Assembly (NCBI RefSeq): GCF_004762045.1
Contig: NZ_SJOM01000007.1
Span: 1,561,969-1,625,968 of the forward strand
Origin: Mycobacterium sp. DL99
GTDB taxonomy: Bacteria > Actinomycetota > Actinomycetes > Mycobacteriales > Mycobacteriaceae
Length of the DNA: 64,000 bases
Reading direction: 5' to 3'
The translations under genes were made by a program, and so were the position numbers. Position 1 is the first letter of the stretch. Every line of letters begins with the position of its first letter. Under the pieces are notes generated by a model. The model was not told where the DNA came from. It was given only the letters and a program-made list of their open reading frames with translations, and made no database searches. Shown here piece after piece: positions 45,554 through 53,750 of this stretch.

Positions 45554-46395
45554 GCCATGCCCTGGACCACTGGCATGGACTGTGCGTAAAGATCAGACAG
45601 GACAAGCGTTCCCGTATCGACTCCGACGACGACCTCCAACTTTTCGAACGGCGATTGCCCAGGAGCAAGGTTCCACATGTAGGCGTTGAGTCCGAGTGCA
45701 TCAGCGAGCAGCAAGATATCGATCGCACCGCCGGACCCGAACCGCTCACCGATCCAGACTGTCTGGTCCACTGGTTCATGGATCCGTGCCATCCAGTCGG
45801 GAAGACCATCGACAAACCACTGCTGCACTCGGGCGATGATGTTCTGAATCCCAGTGTTGGTCAGGGCATCTAGCCCGCCACGTTCCTCGAATACCAGGCC
45901 GAGACGGTCGCTCTGGGCCATTTGTTCCTGTGCGCGCACTTCTACGGGCTCATGCAATGTCTCTCGCGCTCGCGTGAGGAATTCGTCTCGGGCTCCGTTG
46001 TCGTCTAGGAGCAGCGCGAACAGTCGACGCAAGGACTCATAAAGTGACTCGCGGAAGATCTCGCGGCGCCATCGAGCGGACACCCGGGCCAGCAGCGGTA
46101 GCTGGATTTCAAAGTCGAGTGAGCTGGTGAACCTGACACCCTGACCGCCGGGTTGATCCGGTGGCTGAGGGTTGTTCACCGGCAGCCCGCCAGGTGGGGG
46201 AGGCCGAGGGGGGTTCTGGCCCCCGGAACTGATGGTGCAGATCCCAGTTATGCATGTGCCGCATTTGAACTGAGGTACGCCTAGCAGGCGACCCCCGTGT
46301 CCGGCGCAAGCCAGGTTGTTGCAAATGGAGCAGACGCCGATAGCTTCGGGGTCGTGATAGGTGATGCCTACCGTGCACGGATAACAGTTCGGCAT
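45550..46395 (-). CDS. Zinc-finger (B-box/RING-like) protein, first ORF of the cassette
   Basis: A 281-residue cytosolic protein. The N-terminus holds four ligand pairs: Cys4/Cys7, Cys22/Cys25, Cys30/His33 and Cys45/Cys48, with Cys53 extra. The spacing suits a two-zinc cross-brace finger of B-box/RING type, rare in bacteria. A Pro-rich linker (about 57-83: NPPRPPPPGGLP) leads to a helical domain (ARWRREIFRESLYESLRRLFALL, VQQWFVDGLPDWMARI) and a C-terminal alpha/beta part (IDILLLADALGL, KLEVVVGVDTGTLVLSDLY). AGGAG stands 5 nt before ATG 46395. The family is not recognised. Confidence 0.75.
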   Translation of the reverse strand: MPNCYPCTVGITYHDPEAIGVCSICNNLACAGHGGRLLGVPQFKCGTCITGICTISSGGQNPPRPPPPGGLPVNNPQPPDQPGGQGVRFTSSLDFEIQLPLLARVSARWRREIFRESLYESLRRLFALLLDDNGARDEFLTRARETLHEPVEVRAQEQMAQSDRLGLVFEERGGLDALTNTGIQNIIARVQQWFVDGLPDWMARIHEPVDQTVWIGERFGSGGAIDILLLADALGLNAYMWNLAPGQSPFEKLEVVVGVDTGTLVLSDLYAQSMPVVQGMA

Positions 46396-46920
46396 GAGTA
46401 CTCCTGGACACGATTGACCTCGGACGCCGCCCCGAAAATGGCGTCTCGTTGGCACTATGATCCCCCGAAATTGTCATAGACGGGTGGCTTTCGGGGCATA
46501 TCGAGTAGTGGGGTTGGCCGGCCCTCGACGCGAATGGTGGTATTCATAGCTGCCATAACGCCTCTAGTGTTTGATCGGACTTTTTACCCCGGCATCTCAC
46601 CGGGGCTGAGCAACTGGTGGGTCCAGTTCGAATGCGGTGGCTAGGTTGGCGATCGCTTCGGGATCGCCGTTGGTGACGAGTGTTTGGTTCGCAATCGCGT
46701 CGATGAGTGTGGCTGAGTAGATATTGATGGCCCGCTCAGGCCAATTTCAACGCGAAGCTGGGCGAAATGGCGTCGAGGCAACCGTCGAATCAAAGCAGAA
46801 ATAAATACCTCAAAAATCGACAGGAGCGGCCGGAGCCGGCCGATCAAGCCTATCGTTGATCGATCGGGGCAAGCGCTGGTGACCTGGCATTATGCAAGGC
46901 ATTCTCACAAATTTCCGAGG
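46396..46920. other. Stretch with decayed sequence upstream of the cassette
   Basis: Contains the cassette promoter region and a perfect short hairpin CCCCGG...CCGGGG (46587-46605) without a T tract on the correct side. On the minus strand 46597-46730 reads YSATLIDAIANQTLVTNGD and continues EAIANLATAFELDPP to a stop. This has protein-like composition but no start, so it may be the tail of a lost gene. Confidence 0.4.
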
Positions 46921-46996
46921 GACACCGAAGTCTTGTCAAAGTAGGTAGGCGTGTTTTGTCAATCTTCGTTGCATCTCGACAGCGATGCCGAGATGG
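46921..46996 (+). repeat. Direct repeat, right copy, flanking the three-gene cassette
   Basis: A 76-bp partner of 44658-44740 in the same orientation, sharing AGGCGTGT, TTGTCAA and the 18-bp CTTCGTTGCATCTCGACA block exactly. It ends 9 bp before the 3' end of the phosphotransferase pseudogene. The two copies enclose about 2.2 kb with all three cassette ORFs. Confidence 0.75.
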
Positions 46997-47005
46997 CCGC
47001 GTGCA

Positions 47006-47663
47006 TCAAACGCCCTTCAAAACACGATCAAGTGCGGCCCGGCCAGCAGGTCCTAGTTCGGCTTACCGCCGGGGAGGCCCCGATCTTCGTTCTGCCCCAT
47101 GAGCATCAGGAAGAGGCTCTTCATAGCGACCAGCCCGCGGGCGCGCCGGATCGCCGCCTCATTTGCTTGCGCGCACATGCCGAAGAACCGCGACGCCGTG
47201 CCCGCGGGGGCAGCACCCATGCGGCAGCGAGCCCCACGCCGGATCGCCGGCGAACATGTCACCGAAGTCGACGATGCCCGAGAGCGTTCCGTTTCGAGAC
47301 GACGATGTTCGCGGGATGGAGGTCGCCGTGCACCCACACCTGCGGGCCCTCCCACGTGGTCCAGCGGCTTGCCGGGAACCCACGTCATCACGGTCCAGTG
47401 CTTGGGGAAGTGCTCGGACGGTTCCCCGAACCGCACCGGGAGCGGCAGGCGCCGGGCTAACACGGGTAGCCACCGCCGCTCGTTGAGCTGCACCTCCGGG
47501 GTGGGGTCCATGCGCAGCATGCGCACGGCCAATTCGTCCCCTAGGCGCCACTTTTGGTCCCGCCACCTCGCGGATGGTCAGCCCTGCAAGGTCTGGATGT
47601 TGCTCCTGCTGCAGGTCGCGAACCAGCTCTGCGGTGATCTCGATCTCGGTCGCCCGAACTCAC
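47006..47663 (-). pseudogene. Aminoglycoside phosphotransferase (APH) family gene, decayed
   Basis: Pieces of an APH-fold kinase appear in order but in different minus-strand frames: ITAELVRDLQQEQHPDLAGL, then WRLGDELAVRMLRMDPTPEVQ, then FPKHWTVMTWVPGKPLDHV, then VWVHGDLHPANIVVS (catalytic loop), then NGTLSGIVDFGDMFAGDPAW, and finally GPAGRAALDRVLKGV before the stop at 47006. Several frameshifts and an internal deletion just before the catalytic loop inactivate it. A TAG also interrupts the GGKPN region. It lies between the ALDH gene and the right direct repeat, so it is an old resident disturbed by the island. Confidence 0.85.
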
Positions 47664-47761
47664 TGTACTGAGGCAGCAGGCCCAGGCGGCAAGGCTCGAT
47701 GCGATGCGCGACAATTCCGTGCCCAGGTGACGCAGCCCAAAAGCGTCAGTAGCGGCCCGCC

Positions 47762-49108
47762 TCACGTGACGGTGCGGATCAGCTTCTTGTTCACGAACTC
47801 TCCGATGCCGAGCGTGCCGAGCTCGCGTCCGAAGCCGGAACGCTTGATGCCACCGAACGGCAGTTCCACGCCGTCGGCCTGGACTCCGTTGATGAAGACC
47901 ATGCCGGCGTCAATCTTTGCGGCGACCCGTTTGGCCTGTTCCGCATCGGTGGTGAAGACGTAGGAACCGAGCCCGAACGGGGTGTCGTTGGCCAGCGCCA
48001 GCGCTTCGTCCTCGGATCCGGCCCGGAAGACCATCGCAACCGGCCCGAACAGTTCTTGGTAATAGACGTCGTTGTCGGGTTTCACGTTGGTCAGCACGCC
48101 GGTCGGGAAGAACGCGCCGTCACGCTTTCCGGCGCTGGTCAGTGTCGCGCCCTGTTCGACGGCGCTGTCGACCTGCTCCTGCAACCGGTCGGCGGCCAGG
48201 ACCGAGGACAGCGGCGTGATGCTCTCGGCGGCGGCGAGCACGGCGGCGGTGAACTTCTCCAGGAACGCGTCGTAGAGTTCGTCGGCCACGATGAACCGCT
48301 TCGCCGCGTTGCACGCCTGCCCGGTGTTGTCCAGGCGGGCCGCCGCGGCCTTGGCGACGGTGTCGTCGAGATCGTCGGTGGACAGCAGGATGAACGGATC
48401 GGAACCGCCGAGCTCAAGGACGACCTTCTTCAGGTTGCGCCCGGCGATTTCGGCGACGGCCGCGCCGGCGCGCTCGGAACCGGTCAGCGAAACGCCGGCT
48501 ACCCGCGGGTGTTCGATGAGCCTGGCGACCTGCTCGTTGGTGGCGTAGATGTTGACGTAGGCCCCCGCGGGGAAGCCGGCGTCGTCGAAGATCTGCTGGA
48601 TCGCCGCAGCCGACTCCGGGCATTGCGGGGCGTGCTTGAGCAGGATCGTATTGCCGACGCACAGGTTGGGCCCGGCGAACCTGGCCACCTGGTAGGCCGG
48701 GAAGTTCCACGGCATGATCCCGAGAAGGACGCCGTAGGGGCTGCTCGTGATCAGCGCTTCGCCAGTGCCGTCGAGCAATTCGATCGGCTGGTCGCGCAGT
48801 AGCGCTTCGGCATTGTCGGCGTAGTACTCGTAGATCAAGGCGCTGAATTTGACTTCGCCGATCGCCGCGGCGAGCGGCTTGCCCATCTCACGCACGATTA
48901 TCGCGCCGAGTTCGTCCGCGCGCTCGGCATGTAGCTCACCGACGCGACGGACCAGCGCCGCGCGTTCGGCGACGCTCGTCGTCGCTGACCATGTCTTGCC
49001 GGCCGCCACCGCAGCCGCCAGGGCGGCCTCGATCTCGGCGTCAGTAGCGGTCGGGTACTTCTTGACGACGTCGCCCGTGGCCGGGTCGGTCACGACGTAC
49101 AGGTTCAT
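47762..49108 (-). CDS. NAD(P)-dependent aldehyde dehydrogenase (succinate-semialdehyde type)
   Basis: Last gene of the amine operon, 448 residues. It oxidises an aldehyde product (for example succinate or glutarate semialdehyde) to the acid. Family patterns: IMPWNFPAYQVARFAGPNL, the catalytic Glu in VVLELGGSDPF, nucleophile Cys in NTGQACNAAKRFIV, and the end PFGGIKRSGFGRELG. Its length and sequence fit the short SSADH group. The ATG at 49108 has GGAG 6 nt upstream; the longer open frame to 50290 overlaps the reductase gene and is rejected. It begins 23 bp after the reductase gene. Confidence 0.92.
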   Translation of the reverse strand: MNLYVVTDPATGDVVKKYPTATDAEIEAALAAAVAAGKTWSATTSVAERAALVRRVGELHAERADELGAIIVREMGKPLAAAIGEVKFSALIYEYYADNAEALLRDQPIELLDGTGEALITSSPYGVLLGIMPWNFPAYQVARFAGPNLCVGNTILLKHAPQCPESAAAIQQIFDDAGFPAGAYVNIYATNEQVARLIEHPRVAGVSLTGSERAGAAVAEIAGRNLKKVVLELGGSDPFILLSTDDLDDTVAKAAAARLDNTGQACNAAKRFIVADELYDAFLEKFTAAVLAAAESITPLSSVLAADRLQEQVDSAVEQGATLTSAGKRDGAFFPTGVLTNVKPDNDVYYQELFGPVAMVFRAGSEDEALALANDTPFGLGSYVFTTDAEQAKRVAAKIDAGMVFINGVQADGVELPFGGIKRSGFGRELGTLGIGEFVNKKLIRTVT

Positions 49109-49131
49109 TGTGTTCTCCAGTTCTGGTGTGA

Positions 49132-50091
49132 TCAGTACAGTTCGATGACGAGTTTGTCGCTGAGAGAGCGGGATACGCAGAGCGCCATTTCCTCGTTGTT
49201 GGCCTTGACCGTTGCCGACAGGCAGTTGTCGCGGTGATCCGGAATGCCCTCGACGACACCGGAGACGCAGGAACCGCAGATGCCTTCCCCGCACGATCTG
49301 AACACGTCGCAACCGGCTTCCTCGAGCACGTCGAGAATCGAGCGGTCGGCCGGGATCTCGAACACCTCGCCACTGGCCAGCTCGACGGTGAACGCCGTGT
49401 CGCCGGATGTGTCGACTTCCTTCGGTGTGAACGCCTCGAGGTGGATATGGTCCGCGCCGACGGCGGGTGTGAATGCGGCAACCACTTGGTTCATGAATCC
49501 TTCTGGACCACAGGTGTATACGTGTGTGTCGGCCGAGATTTTCGCCGCCATCTGCTCGAACAGCGCGAGGTGCTCCGTGCGCGGCACGCCGACGTGCAGG
49601 GTGACGAAGTCGCGGTATTCGACTCGTTCCGTGAGGAAGTCGTCGAATGCCATCTCCTCCCGTGACCGCGCGAAATAGTGCAGCTCGAAATCGGCGCCCC
49701 AGCTGTACAGCTCGAATGCCATGCTCATCAACGGCGTGAGACCGATACCGCCGGCGATCAGAATGTGCTTGGCGGCCGCTGGGACGATACCGAGCATGTT
49801 TCGCGGCTTGCTGATCTTCAGGTGGTCGCCGACCTTTAGTTCGTGTATCGCGGCTGAACTGCCGTTGGGCCCTTCCTTTTTCACTGCGACCCACATCGAC
49901 GAATCGTCTTTGGGCGAGCCGGCCAGCGAGTACTGGCGAAGCACCCCAGTGGGGCCGGTCACGTCGATGTGGGCGCCGGAACGCCACTCGCCGAAGGGGG
50001 AGCCGTCGAGCTGCTCCAGCCGGAGACCCCGGATCTCCGGTGTCTCCACCTGGATCTCGGCGATGCGGACAACGATGGTGTTTTCCATCAT
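49132..50091 (-). CDS. FMN/2Fe-2S oxidoreductase (phthalate dioxygenase reductase type)
   Basis: A 319-residue electron-transfer protein: flavin domain (GAHIDVTGPTGVLRQYSLAG), NAD domain (HILIAGGIGLTPLMSMAFEL, YTCGPEGFM) and a C-terminal plant-type ferredoxin domain with ligands in CGEGICGSC plus a later Cys (NCLSAT). This one-protein chain moves electrons from NADH to an oxygenase. The P450 encoded in the same operon is the obvious partner, a pairing like P450-PDR fusions. The ATG overlaps the stop of the upstream hydrolase (ATGA). Confidence 0.92.
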   Translation of the reverse strand: MMENTIVVRIAEIQVETPEIRGLRLEQLDGSPFGEWRSGAHIDVTGPTGVLRQYSLAGSPKDDSSMWVAVKKEGPNGSSAAIHELKVGDHLKISKPRNMLGIVPAAAKHILIAGGIGLTPLMSMAFELYSWGADFELHYFARSREEMAFDDFLTERVEYRDFVTLHVGVPRTEHLALFEQMAAKISADTHVYTCGPEGFMNQVVAAFTPAVGADHIHLEAFTPKEVDTSGDTAFTVELASGEVFEIPADRSILDVLEEAGCDVFRSCGEGICGSCVSGVVEGIPDHRDNCLSATVKANNEEMALCVSRSLSDKLVIELY

Positions 50092-50903
50092 TGGGCTCCC
50101 AGGCCAGGCTGGTTGGTTGGTGCTGAAGGCTGAACGCCGGCCGCAAGGAATTCGGCGAACAGCTTGTACAGCGGGTCCAGGGGCCCGTCGTCGTCCTCCG
50201 GGTGGAATTGCACGCCCAGCACCCAGTCCGTCGGATGTTCCACGCTTTCGACGATGCCGTCGAGGGCTCGGGCAGCGGCGACGAGCTCATCCGCCACGTG
50301 ATCGACGGCCTGGTGGTGACCCGACCGCACGACGAGTGGCCCCGCGCCGAGGATCGCAGCCAGCCGGGTCTCGGGTGCCACCTCGATCTTTTCGTCGATG
50401 AATATCGGTTCGCCCGGCCCGCCGCGATGGAGCTGATAGTCGGTGATGTCAGCGATGATCGTGCCGCCGTAGCAGACGTTGATCAGCTGCGAACCGCGAC
50501 AGATGCCCAGCACCGGCCGGTTGGCGTCGATGTAGGCCCGGATCATCCTCAGGCTGACGCGGTCCGCCTGCTCGTCGACACCGTAGGAGTTCGGCACCGG
50601 CCCGTCCGGTCCGCCGTAGCAGACCGCCGCGATGTCGCCGCCGCCGAGTACCAGCAGACCGTCGGCATCGACAACCACATCGACGGCACCGGGGTCGGAG
50701 GTGTCCACCAGCCCAAAGCTGGCGTCGAGGTCCGCGAGCGCGGTCAGCGCGGTGCGGGTGAAGCGCCGTTGCAGTGCCGCGACCGGCTCGGTGAGATCGG
50801 GGAAGTTGAGTGACAGCAACACCGCAATGTGCGGCCGTCCTGGCTCGCGGCTCCGCGCGTTGGATGGTTCGACTTCTGTGCGCAGGATGACGGGGTTGTT
50901 CAT
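50088..50903 (-). CDS. Class I glutamine amidotransferase-like hydrolase (gamma-glutamyl hydrolase, PuuD-like), copy 2
   Basis: A 271-residue hydrolase that probably releases glutamate from a gamma-glutamylated intermediate. Motifs: GGGDIAAVCYGG near the N-terminal third, nucleophile elbow LGICRGSQLINVCYGGT, and the His-Glu of VQFHPEDDDG. The ATG at 50903 has GGAGG about 8 nt upstream and overlaps the preceding hydrolase stop (ATGA). It is a sequence-divergent relative of the neighbouring copy, not a simple duplication. Confidence 0.87.
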   Translation of the reverse strand: MNNPVILRTEVEPSNARSREPGRPHIAVLLSLNFPDLTEPVAALQRRFTRTALTALADLDASFGLVDTSDPGAVDVVVDADGLLVLGGGDIAAVCYGGPDGPVPNSYGVDEQADRVSLRMIRAYIDANRPVLGICRGSQLINVCYGGTIIADITDYQLHRGGPGEPIFIDEKIEVAPETRLAAILGAGPLVVRSGHHQAVDHVADELVAAARALDGIVESVEHPTDWVLGVQFHPEDDDGPLDPLYKLFAEFLAAGVQPSAPTNQPGLGAQ

Positions 50904-51616
50904 ACAAGGGCCTCCACCCTGGACTTGGCGGCTCGTTCGGAAAGGTCGGCGAAGAGGGCCGCGTCGCTGGACGAGGATGCGTGGAGATCCTCGGGATGCC
51001 ATTGCACGGCCAGCAGCGTCCCGGCAGTGTGTTCGAGAGCTTCGACGCAGCCGTCGTCGGCGGTTCCGACGACCCGCAGGTCCGCACCGATCACACCGAC
51101 CGCCTGGTGGTGATACGACGACACCGGGATCCGCGTCGAGCCCACGACTTCGAAGAGTCGGCTGTCCTCGACCACCGCCACACCGTGGACGCCGTTGCGG
51201 TGTGCGACGTTGCTCGACGGCAGGTGCTGGACCAGATCGCCCCCCTGGATCACGTTGAGGATTTGCAGGCCGCGGCAGATCGCGAGGGTCGGGATGCCGA
51301 GTCCGATGGCGCAGGACATGACCGCCATGTCGAATGCATCTTGGTGTGCCACGGGATCTTCGGTCTCCGCTGCGGGCTCCTGGCCGTAGTGCCGGGGGTC
51401 CAGGTCGGCTCCTCCAGGCATGCAGATGCCGTCGAACCTTGCCAGCCGGTTGGCCAACTCGGCGGCGGGGTTGCCGTCCGGGCTGTGTAGCACGAGCGGT
51501 TCACCGCCGCCGGCCCACACCGCCTCGCAGATGGCCTCTGCCGCCAGCGTCGCGCTGAAGCGCAGGATCGGCACGCGGGCGGCACGCCGGCCCGGCACCG
51601 CGATCAGTGGTCGCAT
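50900..51616 (-). CDS. Class I glutamine amidotransferase-like hydrolase (gamma-glutamyl hydrolase, PuuD-like), copy 1
   Basis: A 238-residue hydrolase of the peptidase C26/PuuD group. Motifs: CMPGGADLDPRHYG, nucleophile LAICRGLQILNVIQGG, SSYHHQAVG and the His-Glu VQWHPEDLH. The ATG at 51616 follows the solute-binding gene by 1 bp. With the glutamine-synthetase-like gene it forms the charge and release halves of a gamma-glutamyl pathway. Confidence 0.88.
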   Translation of the reverse strand: MRPLIAVPGRRAARVPILRFSATLAAEAICEAVWAGGGEPLVLHSPDGNPAAELANRLARFDGICMPGGADLDPRHYGQEPAAETEDPVAHQDAFDMAVMSCAIGLGIPTLAICRGLQILNVIQGGDLVQHLPSSNVAHRNGVHGVAVVEDSRLFEVVGSTRIPVSSYHHQAVGVIGADLRVVGTADDGCVEALEHTAGTLLAVQWHPEDLHASSSSDAALFADLSERAAKSRVEALV

Positions 51617-51617
51617 G

Positions 51618-52319
51618 TCAGCTCACCTCAAAGGGGTAGTTGAGCGTCGGCAGCCACTGCGCCCACGCGGACTTCAGCCGTCCGTCGGCGATGATCCGCT
51701 CCAGTGCGCCATCAAGGGCCGCAAGGGTTTCGGGACGGTCCTTGGCGACCGCGATACCCCACGGGTTGTTGGTCTTGACGACGAACGCGAGCTCGAAGTC
51801 CAGGTCGGAGTCGCCGAGCGGAACGAACACGACGTCGTCGTCACAGACGGCGTCGACCTCGCCCGAGCGCAACGCGGCGAGCATGTCCTCGTAAACATGC
51901 TCCGATTCGAACTCGATCACCTCAGCACCGGTGAACGAAGAGGCCAGGTTGTAGTTCGCTGATGCGCGGATGGCGGCGATCCGTTTGCCGGCCAAGCCCG
52001 CGGGGTCGGGAACAGCCTCGCCGCGGCGCATCAGGATGCCTTCGTGGAAGATCCCGTATGGCCGGGTGAAATCGGTCTGCTCCAGGCGGGCGGGAATGAT
52101 GCCCTGGCCGCACAGGACGCCGTCCACCCGATGGTCGCGGGCGGCGGGCAGCATGTCGCCCCATGCCATGATGACCCACTCGAGTTCCCGGTCCAGTTCG
52201 GCCGCAAGGAGTTCGGCGACGGCCGGCTCGTATCCGGCCCGGCCACCGGGGGACGACGCGAGCCCGAACAGCGGGGGCGCGTCGGCGTCGATGCAGGCCA
52301 GTCGCAGAGGCTCGGTCAC
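51618..52319 (-). CDS. Solute-binding-protein-like (SBP_bac_3) cytosolic protein
   Basis: A 233-residue protein with the periplasmic amino-acid-binding fold of family 3 (EPLRLACIDADAPPLFG, IIPARLEQTDFTRPYGI, VYEDMLAALRSGEVDAVCDDD, VVKTNNPWGIAVAKD). It lacks a signal peptide or lipobox when started at GTG 52319, which overlaps the synthetase stop (GTGA). No ABC permease or ATPase is in the operon. It may therefore sense or buffer a small molecule in the cytosol, or act as an enzyme of related fold. An upstream in-frame start at 52382 adds no signal peptide. Confidence 0.82.
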   Translation of the reverse strand: MTEPLRLACIDADAPPLFGLASSPGGRAGYEPAVAELLAAELDRELEWVIMAWGDMLPAARDHRVDGVLCGQGIIPARLEQTDFTRPYGIFHEGILMRRGEAVPDPAGLAGKRIAAIRASANYNLASSFTGAEVIEFESEHVYEDMLAALRSGEVDAVCDDDVVFVPLGDSDLDFELAFVVKTNNPWGIAVAKDRPETLAALDGALERIIADGRLKSAWAQWLPTLNYPFEVS

Positions 52320-53701
52320 GGGGTGTCCTCCCAGTACATCGTGCGTTCCCAGTCGGTGATCGAGCTGTTGAACCGCGCCCACTCGTCGGTCTTGTACTCC
52401 AGCAACAGGTTCCCCAGTGGGGCGCCCAGCGTATTGGTCAGGTAGTCGTCGGCCTTGAACGCGGCCAGCGCATCACCGAGGGTGAGCGGCAGCTCTCCGA
52501 ACAGTTCGGGGCCCGTGGACTCGTAGCTCGAGCCGACGGTGGGTTCGCCGGGGCTGATCTGGTTCTTCAGGCCGTCGTCGATGGAGACCAGCATCGCCGC
52601 GTGGGTCAGGTACGGGTTGCATGCAGCATCGGGGAGTTTGTACTCGAGCCGGCCGTTCGCCGACAGGCGCACCGTGCATGTCTTGTTGTCCAGGCCCCAG
52701 TTGATCTTCGACGGGGCGAACTGACCGGCGTCCCAGTATCGCTTGTAGGAGTTGACCGTTGACCCCATGATCAGCATCGCGCCCGGGGTATGGGTGAGCA
52801 GCCCGCCCAGGGCGTACTGTCCCTCTTCGGTCAGATGTAGATCGTGGCGACCTTCGTCAGCCAGGATGTTGACGTCGCCGCGCCAGAGGCTGAAGTTGTG
52901 GTGGCAGCCGTTACCCATGTAACCCTGACCGGGTTTGGGCATGAAGCTCGCCTCAATACCGAGCTCCCGGGCGACCTGCTTGCAGATCTGCCGGTAGGTC
53001 ATCAGTCGGTCGGCCGTTGCGTCGCTGTGGTCGTACATCCAGTTGAGCTCGACCTGACCGGCGTCCTCGAAGTCACCTTCGACCATCTGGAAGCCCATGA
53101 ACTTCGCGTAGGCGATCACCTTCTGATAGATCGCGCGATACCGCTCGAGGTGCTCGATGTGATAGGCGGGGCTTGAGTCCGGCCGCGACGATGTGGTGAA
53201 ACCTGGTCCTTCCCAGGTCATCTCGGGCTCGGTACCAGTGCGCAGCTCCAGCCCGGTGCGATCGGTGAACGCGGCGTGCAGTCGCTTCATCAGGCCGCGG
53301 GTGTCGGTCGGGAGGGGAGCGCCGGGATCGACCATCACGTGGTCGGGCTCGTAAAGGCTGCAGAAGACGCGTGCGGTCTTGTGGTCCCACGGCAGCACCG
53401 AGAAGGTGTCGAGGTCGGGCACGGCGCAGTACTCGGGTGCGCCGACGCCACCCCCGAGCAGCGCGCCTTCGCGGGTGGTCTGCAGGTTGGCGATGGCGGT
53501 GCGGTGCTGCATGACACCGCGCGTCGCCAGCCGGGCGAATTGGTCTGCGGGAACGACTTTTCCGACCACTCTCGCGGTGATCGTGACGGCCTGGAAGTAG
53601 ACGAACTCCACGCCGTATTCCTCGATCGCCGCGAGTGCGGCGTCGAGGGCTCCAGGTGCGGAATTGGCGTCACGGTGTTGGTCGAGCGCTGTTGTGCTCA
53701 T
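52316..53701 (-). CDS. Glutamine synthetase-like gamma-glutamyl-amine ligase
   Basis: A 461-residue GS-fold enzyme, probably joining glutamate to an amine or amino acid (PuuA/IpuC-like) rather than ammonia. Catalytic region residues are seen in GTEPEMTWEGPG, VEGDFEDAGQVELNW and GNGCHHNFSLW. The C-terminal segment LEYKLPDAACNPYLTHAAM replaces the usual Arg of GlnA with Lys, and the adenylylation Tyr segment of GlnA is not seen. It lies with two PuuD-like hydrolases and an aldehyde dehydrogenase, the classic gamma-glutamylation set. The ATG at 53701 is chosen; the frame is open to 53926 into the P450 gene. Confidence 0.9.
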   Translation of the reverse strand: MSTTALDQHRDANSAPGALDAALAAIEEYGVEFVYFQAVTITARVVGKVVPADQFARLATRGVMQHRTAIANLQTTREGALLGGGVGAPEYCAVPDLDTFSVLPWDHKTARVFCSLYEPDHVMVDPGAPLPTDTRGLMKRLHAAFTDRTGLELRTGTEPEMTWEGPGFTTSSRPDSSPAYHIEHLERYRAIYQKVIAYAKFMGFQMVEGDFEDAGQVELNWMYDHSDATADRLMTYRQICKQVARELGIEASFMPKPGQGYMGNGCHHNFSLWRGDVNILADEGRHDLHLTEEGQYALGGLLTHTPGAMLIMGSTVNSYKRYWDAGQFAPSKINWGLDNKTCTVRLSANGRLEYKLPDAACNPYLTHAAMLVSIDDGLKNQISPGEPTVGSSYESTGPELFGELPLTLGDALAAFKADDYLTNTLGAPLGNLLLEYKTDEWARFNSSITDWERTMYWEDTP

Positions 53702-53750
53702 GGACGCGGACCTTTCGGGATGGGTGTGGTTGGTGGGATGGATGGCCCGC

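Noticed and set aside
46641..46847. 68-codon minus-strand frame upstream of the cassette
   Set aside because: Out of frame with the more protein-like fragment at 46597-46730 and without start signals.
38306..47760. Possible CRISPR array or tRNA attachment site at the island borders
   Set aside because: No regularly spaced repeats and no tRNA-like cloverleaf or TTCGAATC-type T-loop were found at either edge.
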